DNA of 64,000 nucleotides from Pseudomonas fontis (GCF_028656955.1 NZ_JAMDGY010000096.1:1-64000), one strand, 5' to 3'. Positions 36,348 to 45,363 are shown, numbered from the stretch's first letter. The notes: a model not told the origin generated them from the letters alone. Numbers and translations are program-made.

Positions 36348-37889
36348 ATGACGCAAGCCAACAACACCGTGCACACTGACCTGAGCGTCGATGAGCTGGT
36401 AAAAGAAGCGCTGAAACGCGGTGAAGGCAAGCTTGCCGATACTGGCGCGCTGGTCGTGGAAACGGGTCACCGTACCGGCCGTTCGCCGGTTGACCGTTTC
36501 ATCGTCGAAGAGCCGTCCACTCAGGCTGCCATCGCCTGGGGCCCGATCAACCGCAAGTTCCCGGCCGACAAGTTCGATGCCCTGTGGGACCGCGTCGAGG
36601 CCTTCAACAACGCGCAAGAGCATTTCGTTTCGTACGTTCACGTAGGGGCTGCACAAGAGCACTACCTGGCCGTCAAGATGACCACCCAGACTGCCTGGCA
36701 GAACCTGTTCGGCCGTTGCCTGTTCATCAACCCGGCACAGTACAACCCGGCTGGCCGTGATGAGTGGCAAGTGCTCAACGTTGCCAACTTCGAGTGCGTA
36801 CCCGAGCGTGACGGCACCAACTCCGATGGTTGCGTGATCATCAACTTCGCACAGAAGAAAGTCCTGATCGCTGGCATGCGTTACGCCGGCGAGATGAAAA
36901 AAGCCATGTTCTCGGTGCAGAACTTCCTGCTGCCGGCTGCCGACGTGCTGCCAATGCACTGCGCTGCCAACATCGGCGAAGCAGGCGACGTGACCCTGTT
37001 CTTCGGTCTGTCGGGCACCGGTAAAACCACCCTGTCGGCCGACGAAAGCCGTTACCTGATCGGTGACGACGAACACGGCTGGGGCGAAGGCGTTGTCTTC
37101 AACATCGAAGGCGGTTGCTATGCCAAGTGCATCGACCTGTCGGAGAAGAACGAGCCGGTCATCTGGAAAGCCATCCAGCACGGCGCGGTCCTGGAAAACG
37201 TCATCACCGACGCTGCCGGCAAAGCCGACTACGCCGATGTCAGCCTGACCCAGAACAGCCGTGCCGCCTACCCGCTGGAGCACGTTGCCAAGCGTTCCGA
37301 GAAGAACCTTGGCGGTGAGCCGAATGCGGTCATCTTCCTGACCTGCGACCTGACCGGCGTACTGCCGCCAGTGTCGATCCTCAACGAAGAGCAGGCGGCC
37401 TACCACTTCCTGTCGGGTTACACCGCGCTGGTGGGCTCCACTGAAATGGGTTCGGGCAGCGGCATCAAGTCGACCTTCTCCACCTGCTTCGGCGCGCCGT
37501 TCTTCCCGCGTCCGGCTGGCGAGTACGCTGATCTGCTGATCAAGCGTATCCGTGGCTTCAACTCGAAGGTATACCTGGTCAACACCGGCTGGACTGGTGG
37601 TGGCTACGGCGTTGGCAAGCGCTTCAACATCCCGACCACCCGTGCGGTGATCGCGGCGATCCAGGGCGGTACCTTGGTCGGTGCTGAAACCGAGCACCTG
37701 GACATCATCAACCTGGACGTGCCGAAGCTGGTTCCGGGCGTTGATACTGTCCTGCTCAACCCGCGCAACACCTGGGCTGACCAGGCGGCCTACGACGAAG
37801 CGGCCAAAGGCCTGGCTTCGCTGTTCATCGAAAACTTCAAGAAGTTCGAAGTTTCCGACGCCATCAAGGCAGCCGGCCCGCAACTGTAA
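36348..37889 (+). CDS. pckA: ATP-dependent phosphoenolpyruvate carboxykinase
   Basis: 513-aa enzyme converting oxaloacetate and ATP to PEP, CO2 and ADP, the entry to gluconeogenesis. The kinase P-loop GLSGTGKTT is at residues 220-228, preceded by NIGEAGDVTLFF and followed by SADESRYLIGDDEHGWGEGVVFNIEGGCYAKCIDLS with the metal and substrate ligands. I start at ATG 36348 (MTQANNTVHTDLS). Codon use is biased to highly expressed genes. Strong terminator downstream; an upstream inverted repeat may control it. Confidence 0.95.
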   Translation: MTQANNTVHTDLSVDELVKEALKRGEGKLADTGALVVETGHRTGRSPVDRFIVEEPSTQAAIAWGPINRKFPADKFDALWDRVEAFNNAQEHFVSYVHVGAAQEHYLAVKMTTQTAWQNLFGRCLFINPAQYNPAGRDEWQVLNVANFECVPERDGTNSDGCVIINFAQKKVLIAGMRYAGEMKKAMFSVQNFLLPAADVLPMHCAANIGEAGDVTLFFGLSGTGKTTLSADESRYLIGDDEHGWGEGVVFNIEGGCYAKCIDLSEKNEPVIWKAIQHGAVLENVITDAAGKADYADVSLTQNSRAAYPLEHVAKRSEKNLGGEPNAVIFLTCDLTGVLPPVSILNEEQAAYHFLSGYTALVGSTEMGSGSGIKSTFSTCFGAPFFPRPAGEYADLLIKRIRGFNSKVYLVNTGWTGGGYGVGKRFNIPTTRAVIAAIQGGTLVGAETEHLDIINLDVPKLVPGVDTVLLNPRNTWADQAAYDEAAKGLASLFIENFKKFEVSDAIKAAGPQL

Positions 37890-37910
37890 GTTGCTGCCAC
37901 TGCGTTGAAA

Positions 37911-37938
37911 AAAAGCCGCCCTTCGGGGCGGCTTTTTT
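37911..37938 (+). terminator. Intrinsic terminator after pckA
   Basis: AAGCCGCCC/GGGCGGCTT stem with a tight loop, A-run before and T-run after; 20 bases past the pckA stop. Confidence 0.93.
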
Positions 37939-37968
37939 GTGCGCGTAATTCTGTCCTGTGTTGGCCCC

Positions 37969-38057
37969 TGTGGGAGCCGGCCTTGCCGGCGATGGGTCGT
38001 GCAACGACCCCATTTGGCAAGGCGCTGCCTTGCATCGCCGGCAACGCCGGCTCCCAC
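37969..38057. repeat. REP element pair (inverted) with inner repeat
   Basis: Full cores at 37969-37993 and, inverted with one change, at 38034-38057. A short inverted repeat (GGTCGTGCAACGACC) lies between them. The element separates pckA from the following thioesterase gene. Confidence 0.85.
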
Positions 38058-38109
38058 TGGTTGGATCACGCTATGATCTGTTTTTACGTTAAGAATGAGG
38101 CCTGTGCCC

Positions 38110-38538
38110 ATGTCCAGCATCCCCCAACGCGAGCAGTACCAGCACTTCCAGCCGATCCTCACGCGCTGGCAGGACAACGACCTCAATGGTCATATCGCCA
38201 GCGCAACCGTATACGGCTTCTTCGACACCGCCATTCAGGCGCACCTGATCGAGTGCGCCGGGATCGACCCGCAGGAAGGCGCCGTGGTCGGCTTTGTGGT
38301 CAGCTCTGCCTGTGACTTCTATGCCTCGGCAGCCTTTCCCGAATGCCTGGAAGTCGGCCTGCGCGTGACCCGGCTTGCGGGCAGTTCGGTGGAATACGCG
38401 TTGGCGCTGTTCCAGGTGGGCGACGCGCAGGCGTGCGCTGCCGGGCGCGTGGTGCAGGTGTTCGTCGAGCGTGAGTCAAACCGCCCGGCAGTCTTGCCCG
38501 AACGCTTGCAAGCGGCCCTGGAGGCCCTGCTGGCCTGA
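38110..38538 (+). CDS. Hotdog-fold thioesterase (4HBT/YbgC-like)
   Basis: 142-aa acyl-CoA thioesterase-like protein: FQPILTRWQDNDLNGHIASATVYGFFDTAIQ is the 4HBT opening with the catalytic Asp in RWQDND. Then VVSSACDFYASAAFPECLEVGLRVTRLG-type strands. I start at ATG 38110 (MSSIPQREQY), behind a GAGG site, rather than the in-frame ATG at 38095. Substrate unknown. It stands alone between a REP pair and a convergent response regulator gene. Confidence 0.85.
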   Translation: MSSIPQREQYQHFQPILTRWQDNDLNGHIASATVYGFFDTAIQAHLIECAGIDPQEGAVVGFVVSSACDFYASAAFPECLEVGLRVTRLAGSSVEYALALFQVGDAQACAAGRVVQVFVERESNRPAVLPERLQAALEALLA

Positions 38539-38541
38539 CCT

Positions 38542-39195
38542 TCAGTCGTTGATGCGGATGATCCCTTCGCGCACGGCAAACAACACCAGCCCCGGCACAT
38601 CGTGGATCTGCAAGCGGTGCATGATCTGCGAGCGGTGCGCCTCGATGGTCTTCACGCTCAAGCCCAGGCCATCGGCAATCGAGCGGGTGGACTCGCCACG
38701 GGCGATCAGGCGCAGGATCTCCAACTGACGCGCAGTCAGTTGCATGGTGCCGCCCACCGGCCGCTTGCGGCTGTGCTTGACCGCCTGGCCGATCACCAGC
38801 GGCAGCACCGCCGATGACAGGTACTGGCCGCCATTGCGCAAGGCCAGCAAGGCCTGCTCCAACTCCAGGACCGTGGCGCTCTTGAGCAGGAAACCATGCG
38901 CCCCCAGTTGCAGGCATTTCATTACGAACTCCAGCTCTGCCCGCGCCGAGAGCATCAGCACATGGCAGCTCGGCACGCGGATGAACAACTCGTGCAGGAC
39001 CTGCTCGCTGTCCTGGCTGTCCAGGCCCATGTCCAGCACGACGATGTCGGGCTTCAGCTGTTCAGCCAAGGCCACGGCGCTCATGCCGTCCCCCGTGTCG
39101 CCGACCACGGCGTAGTCGTTCTTCTGTTCAAGCAGTGCGCGCAGACCCGCCCTGAAAAGCGGCGAGTCATCGGCGATCAATATTCGGCAAAGCAT
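38542..39195 (-). CDS. NarL/FixJ-type response regulator (orphan)
   Basis: 217-aa two-domain regulator. Receiver with LIADDSPLFRAGL, phospho-acceptor D55 (IVVLDMGLD) and conserved lysine in GFLLKSATVLEL; then a linker and a LuxR helix-turn-helix (LTARQLEILRLIARGESTRSIADGLGLSVKTIEAHRSQIMHRL). No histidine kinase is adjacent. The only signalling neighbour is a CheR-type methyltransferase 123 bp upstream on the same strand. Targets unknown. Confidence 0.9.
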   Translation of the reverse strand: MLCRILIADDSPLFRAGLRALLEQKNDYAVVGDTGDGMSAVALAEQLKPDIVVLDMGLDSQDSEQVLHELFIRVPSCHVLMLSARAELEFVMKCLQLGAHGFLLKSATVLELEQALLALRNGGQYLSSAVLPLVIGQAVKHSRKRPVGGTMQLTARQLEILRLIARGESTRSIADGLGLSVKTIEAHRSQIMHRLQIHDVPGLVLFAVREGIIRIND

Positions 39196-39318
39196 GGATT
39201 CGAGCCTGTTTCACAAAGGAAGAAGGGCGGCAGTTTTGCTCGGTCCGGATGAGCGCTACCGCGTGGTCGCACGTTCAGTGGCAACGACCAGGCGCAGGAG
39301 CCAGCTTGGCTTCCAGCA

Positions 39319-40131
39319 TCATAGGCGCTCGAACACCGAAGGCAGTATTGGCCGTAGCGGCAGTGCGGGTGCATCGATGCTTTCGGTATGGCCGATGACC
39401 AGCAACCCACCCGGGCGCAGGTGCGCAAGCACACGCCGGACCATCTGCTGACGCGCGTGCGGGCAGAAATACATCAGCAAGTTGCGCAGGAAAATCGCAT
39501 CGAAGCAGGGCAGGTTGTCGGACAGTGCCTGGGCCAGGTTGATCTGCCGTGCCTGCACCCGCGCCCGCAAGCTGCTGTGGATGCGCAGGCGCCCGTCCAT
39601 CTCGTCGGTGCCGCAGCGGCTGTAGCGCGGTAGCCAGCCTTCGGGGAAATACCGCGCCTGGGTGATGTCATAGACCGCATCATCGAGCTGGCCCAGCGAA
39701 GCGCGGCTGAGGTCGCTGGCCAGCACTGACCAGTCGTCGCTGCGGGCGTGTTCGCTGGCGACCATGGCCAGGCTGTAGGCTTCTTCGCCGGAGGCGCAGG
39801 CGGCGCTCCAGAAGCGCTTGGCCGACGGGTTGCGCAGCAGCCACTGGGCGAGGAACTCGAAGTGACGGTGCTCGCGGAAGAAATAGGTTTCCTTGCTGAG
39901 CAGCAGGTCGATCACCCGCGTTTGCTCGGCGGCAAATGCGGGCTGGCGCAGGCGCTGCAGGTAGTCGGGGAAGTTGTCCAACTGATGGCGGTGTAGCCGT
40001 GGCACCAGGCGCGATGCTACCTGCGTGCGGCGATCAGCCGCCAGCACGATACCCGAGGCGTCCTCTAGCAGCGTTTGCAACTGCTGGAATTCATGCTCGG
40101 CGAGCACTGGCGGCTTGGCCCTGGCTGGCAT
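39319..40131 (-). CDS. CheR-type protein-glutamate methyltransferase
   Basis: 270-aa SAM-dependent methyltransferase of the CheR family, which methylates glutamates of chemoreceptors. The N-terminal helical domain (EFQQLQTLLEDASGIVLAADRRTQVASRLVPRLH) is followed by LLSKETYFFREHRHFEFL and the SAM site FWSAACASGEEAYSLAMVASEHA, then DAIFLRNLLMYF. ATG 40131 has a GAGGGG site at ideal spacing. No chemoreceptor or CheB is near. It may serve a separate Wsp-like or chemosensory pathway together with the response regulator downstream. Confidence 0.9.
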   Translation of the reverse strand: MPARAKPPVLAEHEFQQLQTLLEDASGIVLAADRRTQVASRLVPRLHRHQLDNFPDYLQRLRQPAFAAEQTRVIDLLLSKETYFFREHRHFEFLAQWLLRNPSAKRFWSAACASGEEAYSLAMVASEHARSDDWSVLASDLSRASLGQLDDAVYDITQARYFPEGWLPRYSRCGTDEMDGRLRIHSSLRARVQARQINLAQALSDNLPCFDAIFLRNLLMYFCPHARQQMVRRVLAHLRPGGLLVIGHTESIDAPALPLRPILPSVFERL

Positions 40132-40430
40132 CTCATGCCCCTCGCGCAGGAGGCGAATGGGCACGCTTGCTTTGGTCGATCCGCATTCCCTGCGTCCAGT
40201 TGCTTATTCGGGAGATGCACGATGATAGCGATTGGCTATATTCGCCAGAATCGGGGCTACCCCTAAGCCGGGCTGAATGGGTGAGCCCTTGGTCGGTAGG
40301 CGGGAACGCTGCGAGCAGTCAGGAATGCGGGGGTAAATGCATCAAGGGTGATGCCTGGGCAGTCGTTGCCCCTGCATCACCCTTGCTTCGATCCGCTAGG
40401 AGTTTGCCTTAAGCCCGAAGGGCTTGCGCC

Positions 40431-40901
40431 TTAGCGGTGGCGCCAGTGACGGTTGTGCTTGCGGTGGCCGTAGTGGCGGCCGCGGTCGTAGTGGCGACGG
40501 TCGTCGTAGTCGCGGTTGCGATAGCGACGGTCTTCGTCATCGCTCTTGTTGCCCATGTAGTTACCCAGCGCGCCACCGGCGCCACCGCCAGCTGCGGCGC
40601 CGATCAGGCTGCCGGTGTTGCCACCCATGCTGCGGCCGACCACGTTGCCGCCTGCGGCGCCCAGGGCACCCCCGATGGCGGCTTCGCCACGGCTGCGTTT
40701 GTCTGCACCGACGGCGCTACCGGCGGCGCCACCCAGGCCGGCACCGATGGCCGAGCCGGTGCTACCGCCGATCGACTGACCGACAACCGAGCCCAATACC
40801 CCACCCAATGCGCCGCCAATGCCGGCTTCGGTAGTGCCACCTGCAGAGGCAACGCCGCTCAGCAGGCTAAGGGACAACACGAGAATCGAGGAGTATTTCA
40901 T
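40431..40901 (-). CDS. Glycine-zipper protein with His/Arg-rich tail
   Basis: 156-aa exported protein. Signal peptide about residues 1-20 (MKYSSILVLSLSLLSGVASA). Residues 25-112 are Gly/Ala repeats of glycine-zipper type (GGALGGVLGSVVGQSIGG), which can insert in or pack against membranes. The last ~43 residues (DDEDRRYRNRDYDDRRHYD onward) are rich in Arg, His, Asp and Tyr. No cysteine, so not a lipoprotein. Function unknown; related YMGG-type proteins are common in Pseudomonas envelopes. Confidence 0.85.
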   Translation of the reverse strand: MKYSSILVLSLSLLSGVASAGGTTEAGIGGALGGVLGSVVGQSIGGSTGSAIGAGLGGAAGSAVGADKRSRGEAAIGGALGAAGGNVVGRSMGGNTGSLIGAAAGGGAGGALGNYMGNKSDDEDRRYRNRDYDDRRHYDRGRHYGHRKHNRHWRHR

Positions 40902-40982
40902 GCGAGAGTCTCAGAGGGATGACGACGCGATCCTGAGGCTCGGAAGGGGGGCTGACAATTGAAATCCGACGAGTAGCACGAC

Positions 40983-40992
40983 TTGTATACAA
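40983..40992. promoter_or_regulatory. TTGTATACAA palindrome, GntR/FadR-like site
   Basis: Perfect 10-base palindrome matching the TNGTNNNACNA pattern of FadR-subfamily GntR operators. TACAAT inside it also resembles a -10 box. It is followed by a putative untranslated transcript. Confidence 0.4.
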
Positions 40993-40993
40993 T

Positions 40994-41091
40994 TTTATAA
41001 GTTACTGTTTTTGCAGTGAAACTTATTCTATTTTTGGCGGTCATAGCTTGCTTGGAACGAGGCCCTGGCAGTGAATGTCAGGGCCTTTTTT
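40994..41091 (+). ncRNA. Candidate small RNA ending at a strong terminator
   Basis: The terminator GGCCCTG...CAGGGCC plus T-run (41061-41091) points rightward, but no protein gene lies to its left on the plus strand: the neighbours at 40901 and 41127 are both minus. The preceding ~70 bases are AT-rich with a promoter-like TATACAAT. A frame starting GTG at 41016 passes through the terminator and is not credible. The simplest reading is a ~100-nt RNA. No known sRNA family is recognised. Confidence 0.4.
41061..41091 (+). terminator. Intrinsic terminator without an upstream gene
   Basis: Stem GGCCCTG/CAGGGCC with a loop of about 11 bases, followed by six T. Oriented rightward. Confidence 0.8.
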
Positions 41092-41126
41092 GTGCCTGCC
41101 GGGCCCTTGTGGGGGCCGGCAGGGCC

Positions 41127-43463
41127 TCAGAGAATCCGCGCGTTCGCGCTGGCTCGTTCAAGCTTGATCGCGACAAACTTCGACGTCGGGGTATGGCTGC
41201 CATCGCCAACGCTTTCCAGCGGCACCAGCGGGTTGACCTCGGGGTAGTACGCTGCCGCCTGACCCGCAGGGATATCAAACGCCAACAAGGTGAAGCCCTT
41301 CACCCGCCGCTCGCGCCCGTCGCTCCACAACGAAACGATATCGGCCTTGTCGCCAGGACGGAAGCCCAGGCGCACGATGTCCGCCTCATTGGCGAACAGC
41401 ACATCGCGCTGGCCCCTCACGCCGCGATAGCGGTCATCCAGCCCATAGATGGTGGTGTTGTACTGATCGTGTGAGCGCATCGACTGCATGATCAGGTCCG
41501 GTACCTCGCCGCTGGCGCGTACTCGCTCGTGCAGCAGGTCCTGCGGCAGTTCGTTGGCCTTGAAGTTGGCGCGCCCGCTGGCTGTCTTCCAGTTGCGCTC
41601 GGCGGCGCTGTTGCCCAGGTAGAAACCGCCTGGATGCTGCAGCCGCTCATTGAACCGCGCAAACCCCGGAATGGTGTCGGCGATCAGGTCACGCACGCGT
41701 GCGTAGTCGGCAACAAGCCAGTTCCAGTCCACCGGCGTGCTGCCCAAGGTCGCGGCAGCGATCCCGGCAATCACCGCCGGCTCCGAACGCATCTGCCGGG
41801 ACAGTGGCTGCAACTGGCCATTGGAGGCATGCACCATGCTGAACGAGTCTTCCACGGTGACCGCCTGCGGGCCTTCGCCTTGCAGGTCGATGTCGGTACG
41901 CCCCAGGCACGGCAGAATCAGTGACTGCTTGCCGTGAACCAGATGGCTGCGGTTGAGCTTGGTGCTGATCTGCACGGTCAGCTCGCAGTTGCGCAAGGCT
42001 TGCGCGGTGCGCGTGGTGTCCGGCGTTGCCTGGGCAAAGTTGCCGCCCAGGCCGATGAACACCTTGGCCCGGCCTTCAAGCATGGCGTGGATCGCCTCGA
42101 CCGTGTTGTGGCCGTTCTCACGCGGCACCTTGAAGCCGAAGCGGCGTTCCAGTGCATCGAGCAGGGCCACCGGCGGCCGCTCGTTGATGCCCATGGTGCG
42201 GTCGCCCTGCACGTTGCTGTGGCCGCGCACCGGGCACAAGCCGGCACCCGGCTGGCCGAGGTTGCCGCGCAACAGCATGAGGTTGGCGATCTCCTGGATG
42301 GTCGGCACCGAATGCCGGTGCTGGGTAATGCCCATGGCCCAGCACATGATCACCCGCTTGCCCTTGGCGTACATGCGCGCGGCCTGTTCGATCTCGACCA
42401 GGGGCAGGCCCGACTGCGCGACGATGTGCTCCCACGCGGTGGCATCCACGGTGGCCAGGTAGTCGTCCACGGCAGCGGTATGTTCGGCGATGAAGGCATG
42501 ATCGAAAATCGCCTCCTCACCCTTGGTCTGCGCTTCGCGCTCCCACAGCAGGAGGAACTTGGCCATGCCGCGCAGCACGGCCATGTCGCCGCCCAGTGCC
42601 GGGCGGAAGTACGCGGTGTTGGTCGGGCGGTCGCCGTTGGTGAGCATTTCGATCGGGTGCTGCGGGTGCTGGAAACGTTCCAGGCCACGTTCTTTCAGCG
42701 GGTTGATGCACACCACCTGGGCGCCACGCTTGACCGCTTCACGCAGGGGTTCAAGCATGCGCGGGTGGTTGGTGCCGGGGTTCTGGCCCCAGACGAAAAT
42801 CGCATCGGCGTGCTCGAAGTCGTCGAAGGTCACGGTGCCCTTGCCGACTCCAACGCTTTGCCCCAACGCCACGCCGCTGGCCTCGTGGCACATGTTCGAG
42901 CAGTCCGGGAAGTTGTTGGTGCCGTAGGCGCGCACGAACAACTGGTACAGGTAGGCCGCCTCGTTGCTGGCCCGGCCCGAGGTATAGAACTCGGCCTGGT
43001 CAGGGCTGGTCAGGTTGTTCAGGTGCCGGGCGATCAAGGCGAAGGCACTGTCCCAACTGATCGGCTGGTAGCGGTCGTTGACCGGGTTGTAGACCATCGG
43101 CTCGGTCAGGCGGCCCTGGTACTCGAGCCAGTAGTCACTTTGTTCGAGCAGCGAGGTGACACTGTGGCGGGCAAAGAAGCTGGCATCCACCCGACGCTTG
43201 GTGGCTTCCCAGTTCACTGCCTTGGCGCCGTTCTCGCAGAACTTGACCATGCCGCTTTCCGGCGAGTCGCCCCAGGCACAACCCGGGCAGTCGAAGCCGC
43301 CGTTCTGGTTGGTCTTGAGCAACGCACGGATGTTCTTCAGCGCATTGTCGCTGCCGATCCATGCCTGCGCGACGCTGCGCAGTGCACCCCAGCCACCGGC
43401 GGCGCCGTGGTACGGCTTGTAACGAGGAACGGGCTTCTGGTCGGCTTGATGATGCAGGCTCAC
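41127..43463 (-). CDS. FdhF/YdeP-family molybdopterin oxidoreductase
   Basis: 778-aa bis-MGD molybdoenzyme, formate-dehydrogenase-like. N-terminal cysteines C59 and C62 (DCPGCAWGD) plus C78 (KFCENGAK) mark a reduced iron-sulfur region; a normal four-Cys motif is not seen. Then FVWGQNPGTNHPRMLEPLREA (MGD site), CWAMGITQHRHSVPTIQEIANLMLLRGNLGQPGAGLCPVRGHSNVQGDRTMG and a C-terminal molydopterin dinucleotide-binding domain. The start is GTG 43463, overlapping the fdhD stop as GTGA. Physiological substrate unknown; E. coli YdeP relatives are tied to acid resistance. Confidence 0.9.
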   Translation of the reverse strand: MSLHHQADQKPVPRYKPYHGAAGGWGALRSVAQAWIGSDNALKNIRALLKTNQNGGFDCPGCAWGDSPESGMVKFCENGAKAVNWEATKRRVDASFFARHSVTSLLEQSDYWLEYQGRLTEPMVYNPVNDRYQPISWDSAFALIARHLNNLTSPDQAEFYTSGRASNEAAYLYQLFVRAYGTNNFPDCSNMCHEASGVALGQSVGVGKGTVTFDDFEHADAIFVWGQNPGTNHPRMLEPLREAVKRGAQVVCINPLKERGLERFQHPQHPIEMLTNGDRPTNTAYFRPALGGDMAVLRGMAKFLLLWEREAQTKGEEAIFDHAFIAEHTAAVDDYLATVDATAWEHIVAQSGLPLVEIEQAARMYAKGKRVIMCWAMGITQHRHSVPTIQEIANLMLLRGNLGQPGAGLCPVRGHSNVQGDRTMGINERPPVALLDALERRFGFKVPRENGHNTVEAIHAMLEGRAKVFIGLGGNFAQATPDTTRTAQALRNCELTVQISTKLNRSHLVHGKQSLILPCLGRTDIDLQGEGPQAVTVEDSFSMVHASNGQLQPLSRQMRSEPAVIAGIAAATLGSTPVDWNWLVADYARVRDLIADTIPGFARFNERLQHPGGFYLGNSAAERNWKTASGRANFKANELPQDLLHERVRASGEVPDLIMQSMRSHDQYNTTIYGLDDRYRGVRGQRDVLFANEADIVRLGFRPGDKADIVSLWSDGRERRVKGFTLLAFDIPAGQAAAYYPEVNPLVPLESVGDGSHTPTSKFVAIKLERASANARIL

Positions 43464-44296
43464 GGACGGTTCTCCCGCGCGGGGCTGTAGACCCTCGGCG
43501 CACTGTGCTGCGGCAGATGAATAAGGTTGAGGTTGTGCCGGCGGGCCCATTGCAGGGCCAGCCCGGTGGGTGAGGACAGGCTCACCAGGGTCTGGATGCC
43601 GGCGCGCAGGACTTTCTGGATCAGCTCCAGGCTGCAGCGGCTGGTGACGATGGCCAGCCCGCCGGTGATCTCGATGTGCTGGCGCTCGATGGCGCCGATC
43701 AGTTTGTCCAGGGCGTTGTGCCGGCCGATGTCTTCACGGCCCAGCAACAGTTCGCCCTGGCAATTCATGAACAGCGCGGCATGCACCGCACCGCAATGCT
43801 GGCCCAGGGGCTGGAAGGTGCTGATGCGCTGGCGTAGGCCCTCAAGCCAGTGCACCGGCGGCAACGGCGCGCCGGGCAACACGTCGAGCTCAGGCAACGC
43901 CTGTTCCACTGCTTCCACGCCACACAGGCCGCAGCCGCTGGTGCCGGCCAGTTGCCGGCGTTGGTTCTTCAGGTTCCAGAAGGCGCGGCTGGCGATTTCC
44001 ACCTCGGCGTGCAGGGCCGAGCCGCTGCCGCTGAGCTTGATGTCATAGATTTCGGTGGCTGCGTTGACGATGCCACTGCCGATGCTGAAGCCGACGACGA
44101 AGTCTTCCAGGTCCGTGGGGCTGACCAGCATCACGGCCTGGCTGATGCCATTGAAGGCAATCGCCAGCGCAACTTCCTCAGCCAGATCGGTGCTGGCGGG
44201 GCTGTTGTCGTCGAGTTGGCAATAGTCGTATCGGACACTGGCCGCGGGCGCAGCCAAAGGGGTGGACGCCACGCAGGCCGGGGGTTTGCTGGTCAT
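43460..44296 (-). CDS. fdhD: FdhD, formate dehydrogenase sulfurtransferase
   Basis: 278-aa sulfur carrier that passes sulfur from IscS to the molybdenum cofactor of formate-dehydrogenase-type enzymes. The catalytic CGLC (C122, C125) and the EDIGRHNALDKLIGA motif are intact. Its stop overlaps the GTG of the molybdoenzyme gene, so the two are produced together, which suggests the enzyme carries a terminal sulfido ligand. A LysR gene lies upstream on the same strand, 95 bp away. Confidence 0.95.
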   Translation of the reverse strand: MTSKPPACVASTPLAAPAASVRYDYCQLDDNSPASTDLAEEVALAIAFNGISQAVMLVSPTDLEDFVVGFSIGSGIVNAATEIYDIKLSGSGSALHAEVEIASRAFWNLKNQRRQLAGTSGCGLCGVEAVEQALPELDVLPGAPLPPVHWLEGLRQRISTFQPLGQHCGAVHAALFMNCQGELLLGREDIGRHNALDKLIGAIERQHIEITGGLAIVTSRCSLELIQKVLRAGIQTLVSLSSPTGLALQWARRHNLNLIHLPQHSAPRVYSPARENRP

Positions 44297-44390
44297 GGAC
44301 GGATTCCGGCAGGCTGCTCAGCCTTAAGCCTAGGCCCACGCCGGGGTGTCGTCTAATCATCAGTGTTGATGTGTTGATAGATGGCGTCGA

Positions 44391-45278
44391 TCAAGACCCA
44401 CTCAAGGATTGGTGGTATTCGACAAAGCAGGCTTCCGCCAGGGCCGAGCGCGGTGCCGAGCGGCGCATGATCAGCCCCAAGGGCGCCAGGGTGCGCGCTG
44501 CTGCAATTGGTTGCAGGCGCAATTGCCCTGTCATGGCCTCGAGCCCGGCTGACAGTGGCATCACTGCGCAGCACAGGCCGCCGTGCACCGCCTGCACCAA
44601 CTGATGGACGGCATCGGTCTGCAACAGCAGCTGCGGGGTCAGCCCACGGCTGTGGAAATTGTGGTCGATCGACTGGCGAAAATGCATGCCGGCGGTGAGC
44701 AGCCCCAGCGGCAGTTCGGTCAGTGCTTCCCAGCTTAGGGGCGCTTCGGCGAAGCTGAAGTGACGTGGGTCATACAACAGCCCCATTTGCGTATCGCCCA
44801 GCGGCAGCGCTTCGAAACGCTCGTTGTCCAGGCGCTCAAGATACGAGACGCCCAGGTCCAGCTGGTTGCTGGTCAGCCGTTCGATGATCTGCTCGGAGCT
44901 CAGCGCGCTGAGTTCGAAACGCAGGTCCGGGTGCTGGCGGTGCAGGCGTTGCAGCAAGGGCAGCGGATCGAAGCTCGACAGCGGCACCACCCCCAGGCGC
45001 AGGGTGCCGGCGAGGTGGCCGCGGCAGGCGGCCGCTTCCGCGTACAAGCCATCGAACGCCGACTGCGCCGAGCGTGCCCAGGCCAGCACGCGCTCGCCCT
45101 GGGCGGTGAACCCTTCGAAGCGTTGGCCACGGTTGACCAGGGCCAGGCCCAGCTCCTGCTCCAGGCTGCGCAGGCGCATCGACAGGGTCGGCTGGGTCAC
45201 GTGGCAGCGCGCCGCGGCTTGCCCGAAATGACGGGTTTCATCCAGGGCGATGAGGAATTTTAGTTGTTTGATGTCCAT
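44391..45278 (-). CDS. LysR-family transcriptional regulator
   Basis: 295-aa regulator. N-terminal helix-turn-helix: MDIKQLKFLIALDETRHFGQAAARCHVTQPTLSMRLRSLEQELGLALVNR, textbook LysR. The effector domain follows from about residue 90 (TLRLGVVPLSSFDPLPLLQRLHRQHPDLRFEL). It sits upstream of fdhD-fdhF on the same strand and is likely to control them, as LysR genes are often beside their targets. It is divergent from the BON-LysM gene. Confidence 0.9.
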   Translation of the reverse strand: MDIKQLKFLIALDETRHFGQAAARCHVTQPTLSMRLRSLEQELGLALVNRGQRFEGFTAQGERVLAWARSAQSAFDGLYAEAAACRGHLAGTLRLGVVPLSSFDPLPLLQRLHRQHPDLRFELSALSSEQIIERLTSNQLDLGVSYLERLDNERFEALPLGDTQMGLLYDPRHFSFAEAPLSWEALTELPLGLLTAGMHFRQSIDHNFHSRGLTPQLLLQTDAVHQLVQAVHGGLCCAVMPLSAGLEAMTGQLRLQPIAAARTLAPLGLIMRRSAPRSALAEACFVEYHQSLSGS

Positions 45279-45363
45279 CGTCGGTCCACGCAGGCGTGCA
45301 GGCGAAGCATTCTATCTTGTCCTAGACTCGATGCTCCGGTCATTGATACGTATGGAGCAAGGA

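Noticed and set aside
41016..41474. Plus-strand frame starting GTG 41016 with a hydrophobic N terminus
   Set aside because: It reads through a strong terminator and then antisense to the molybdoenzyme gene; the signal-like start is probably chance.
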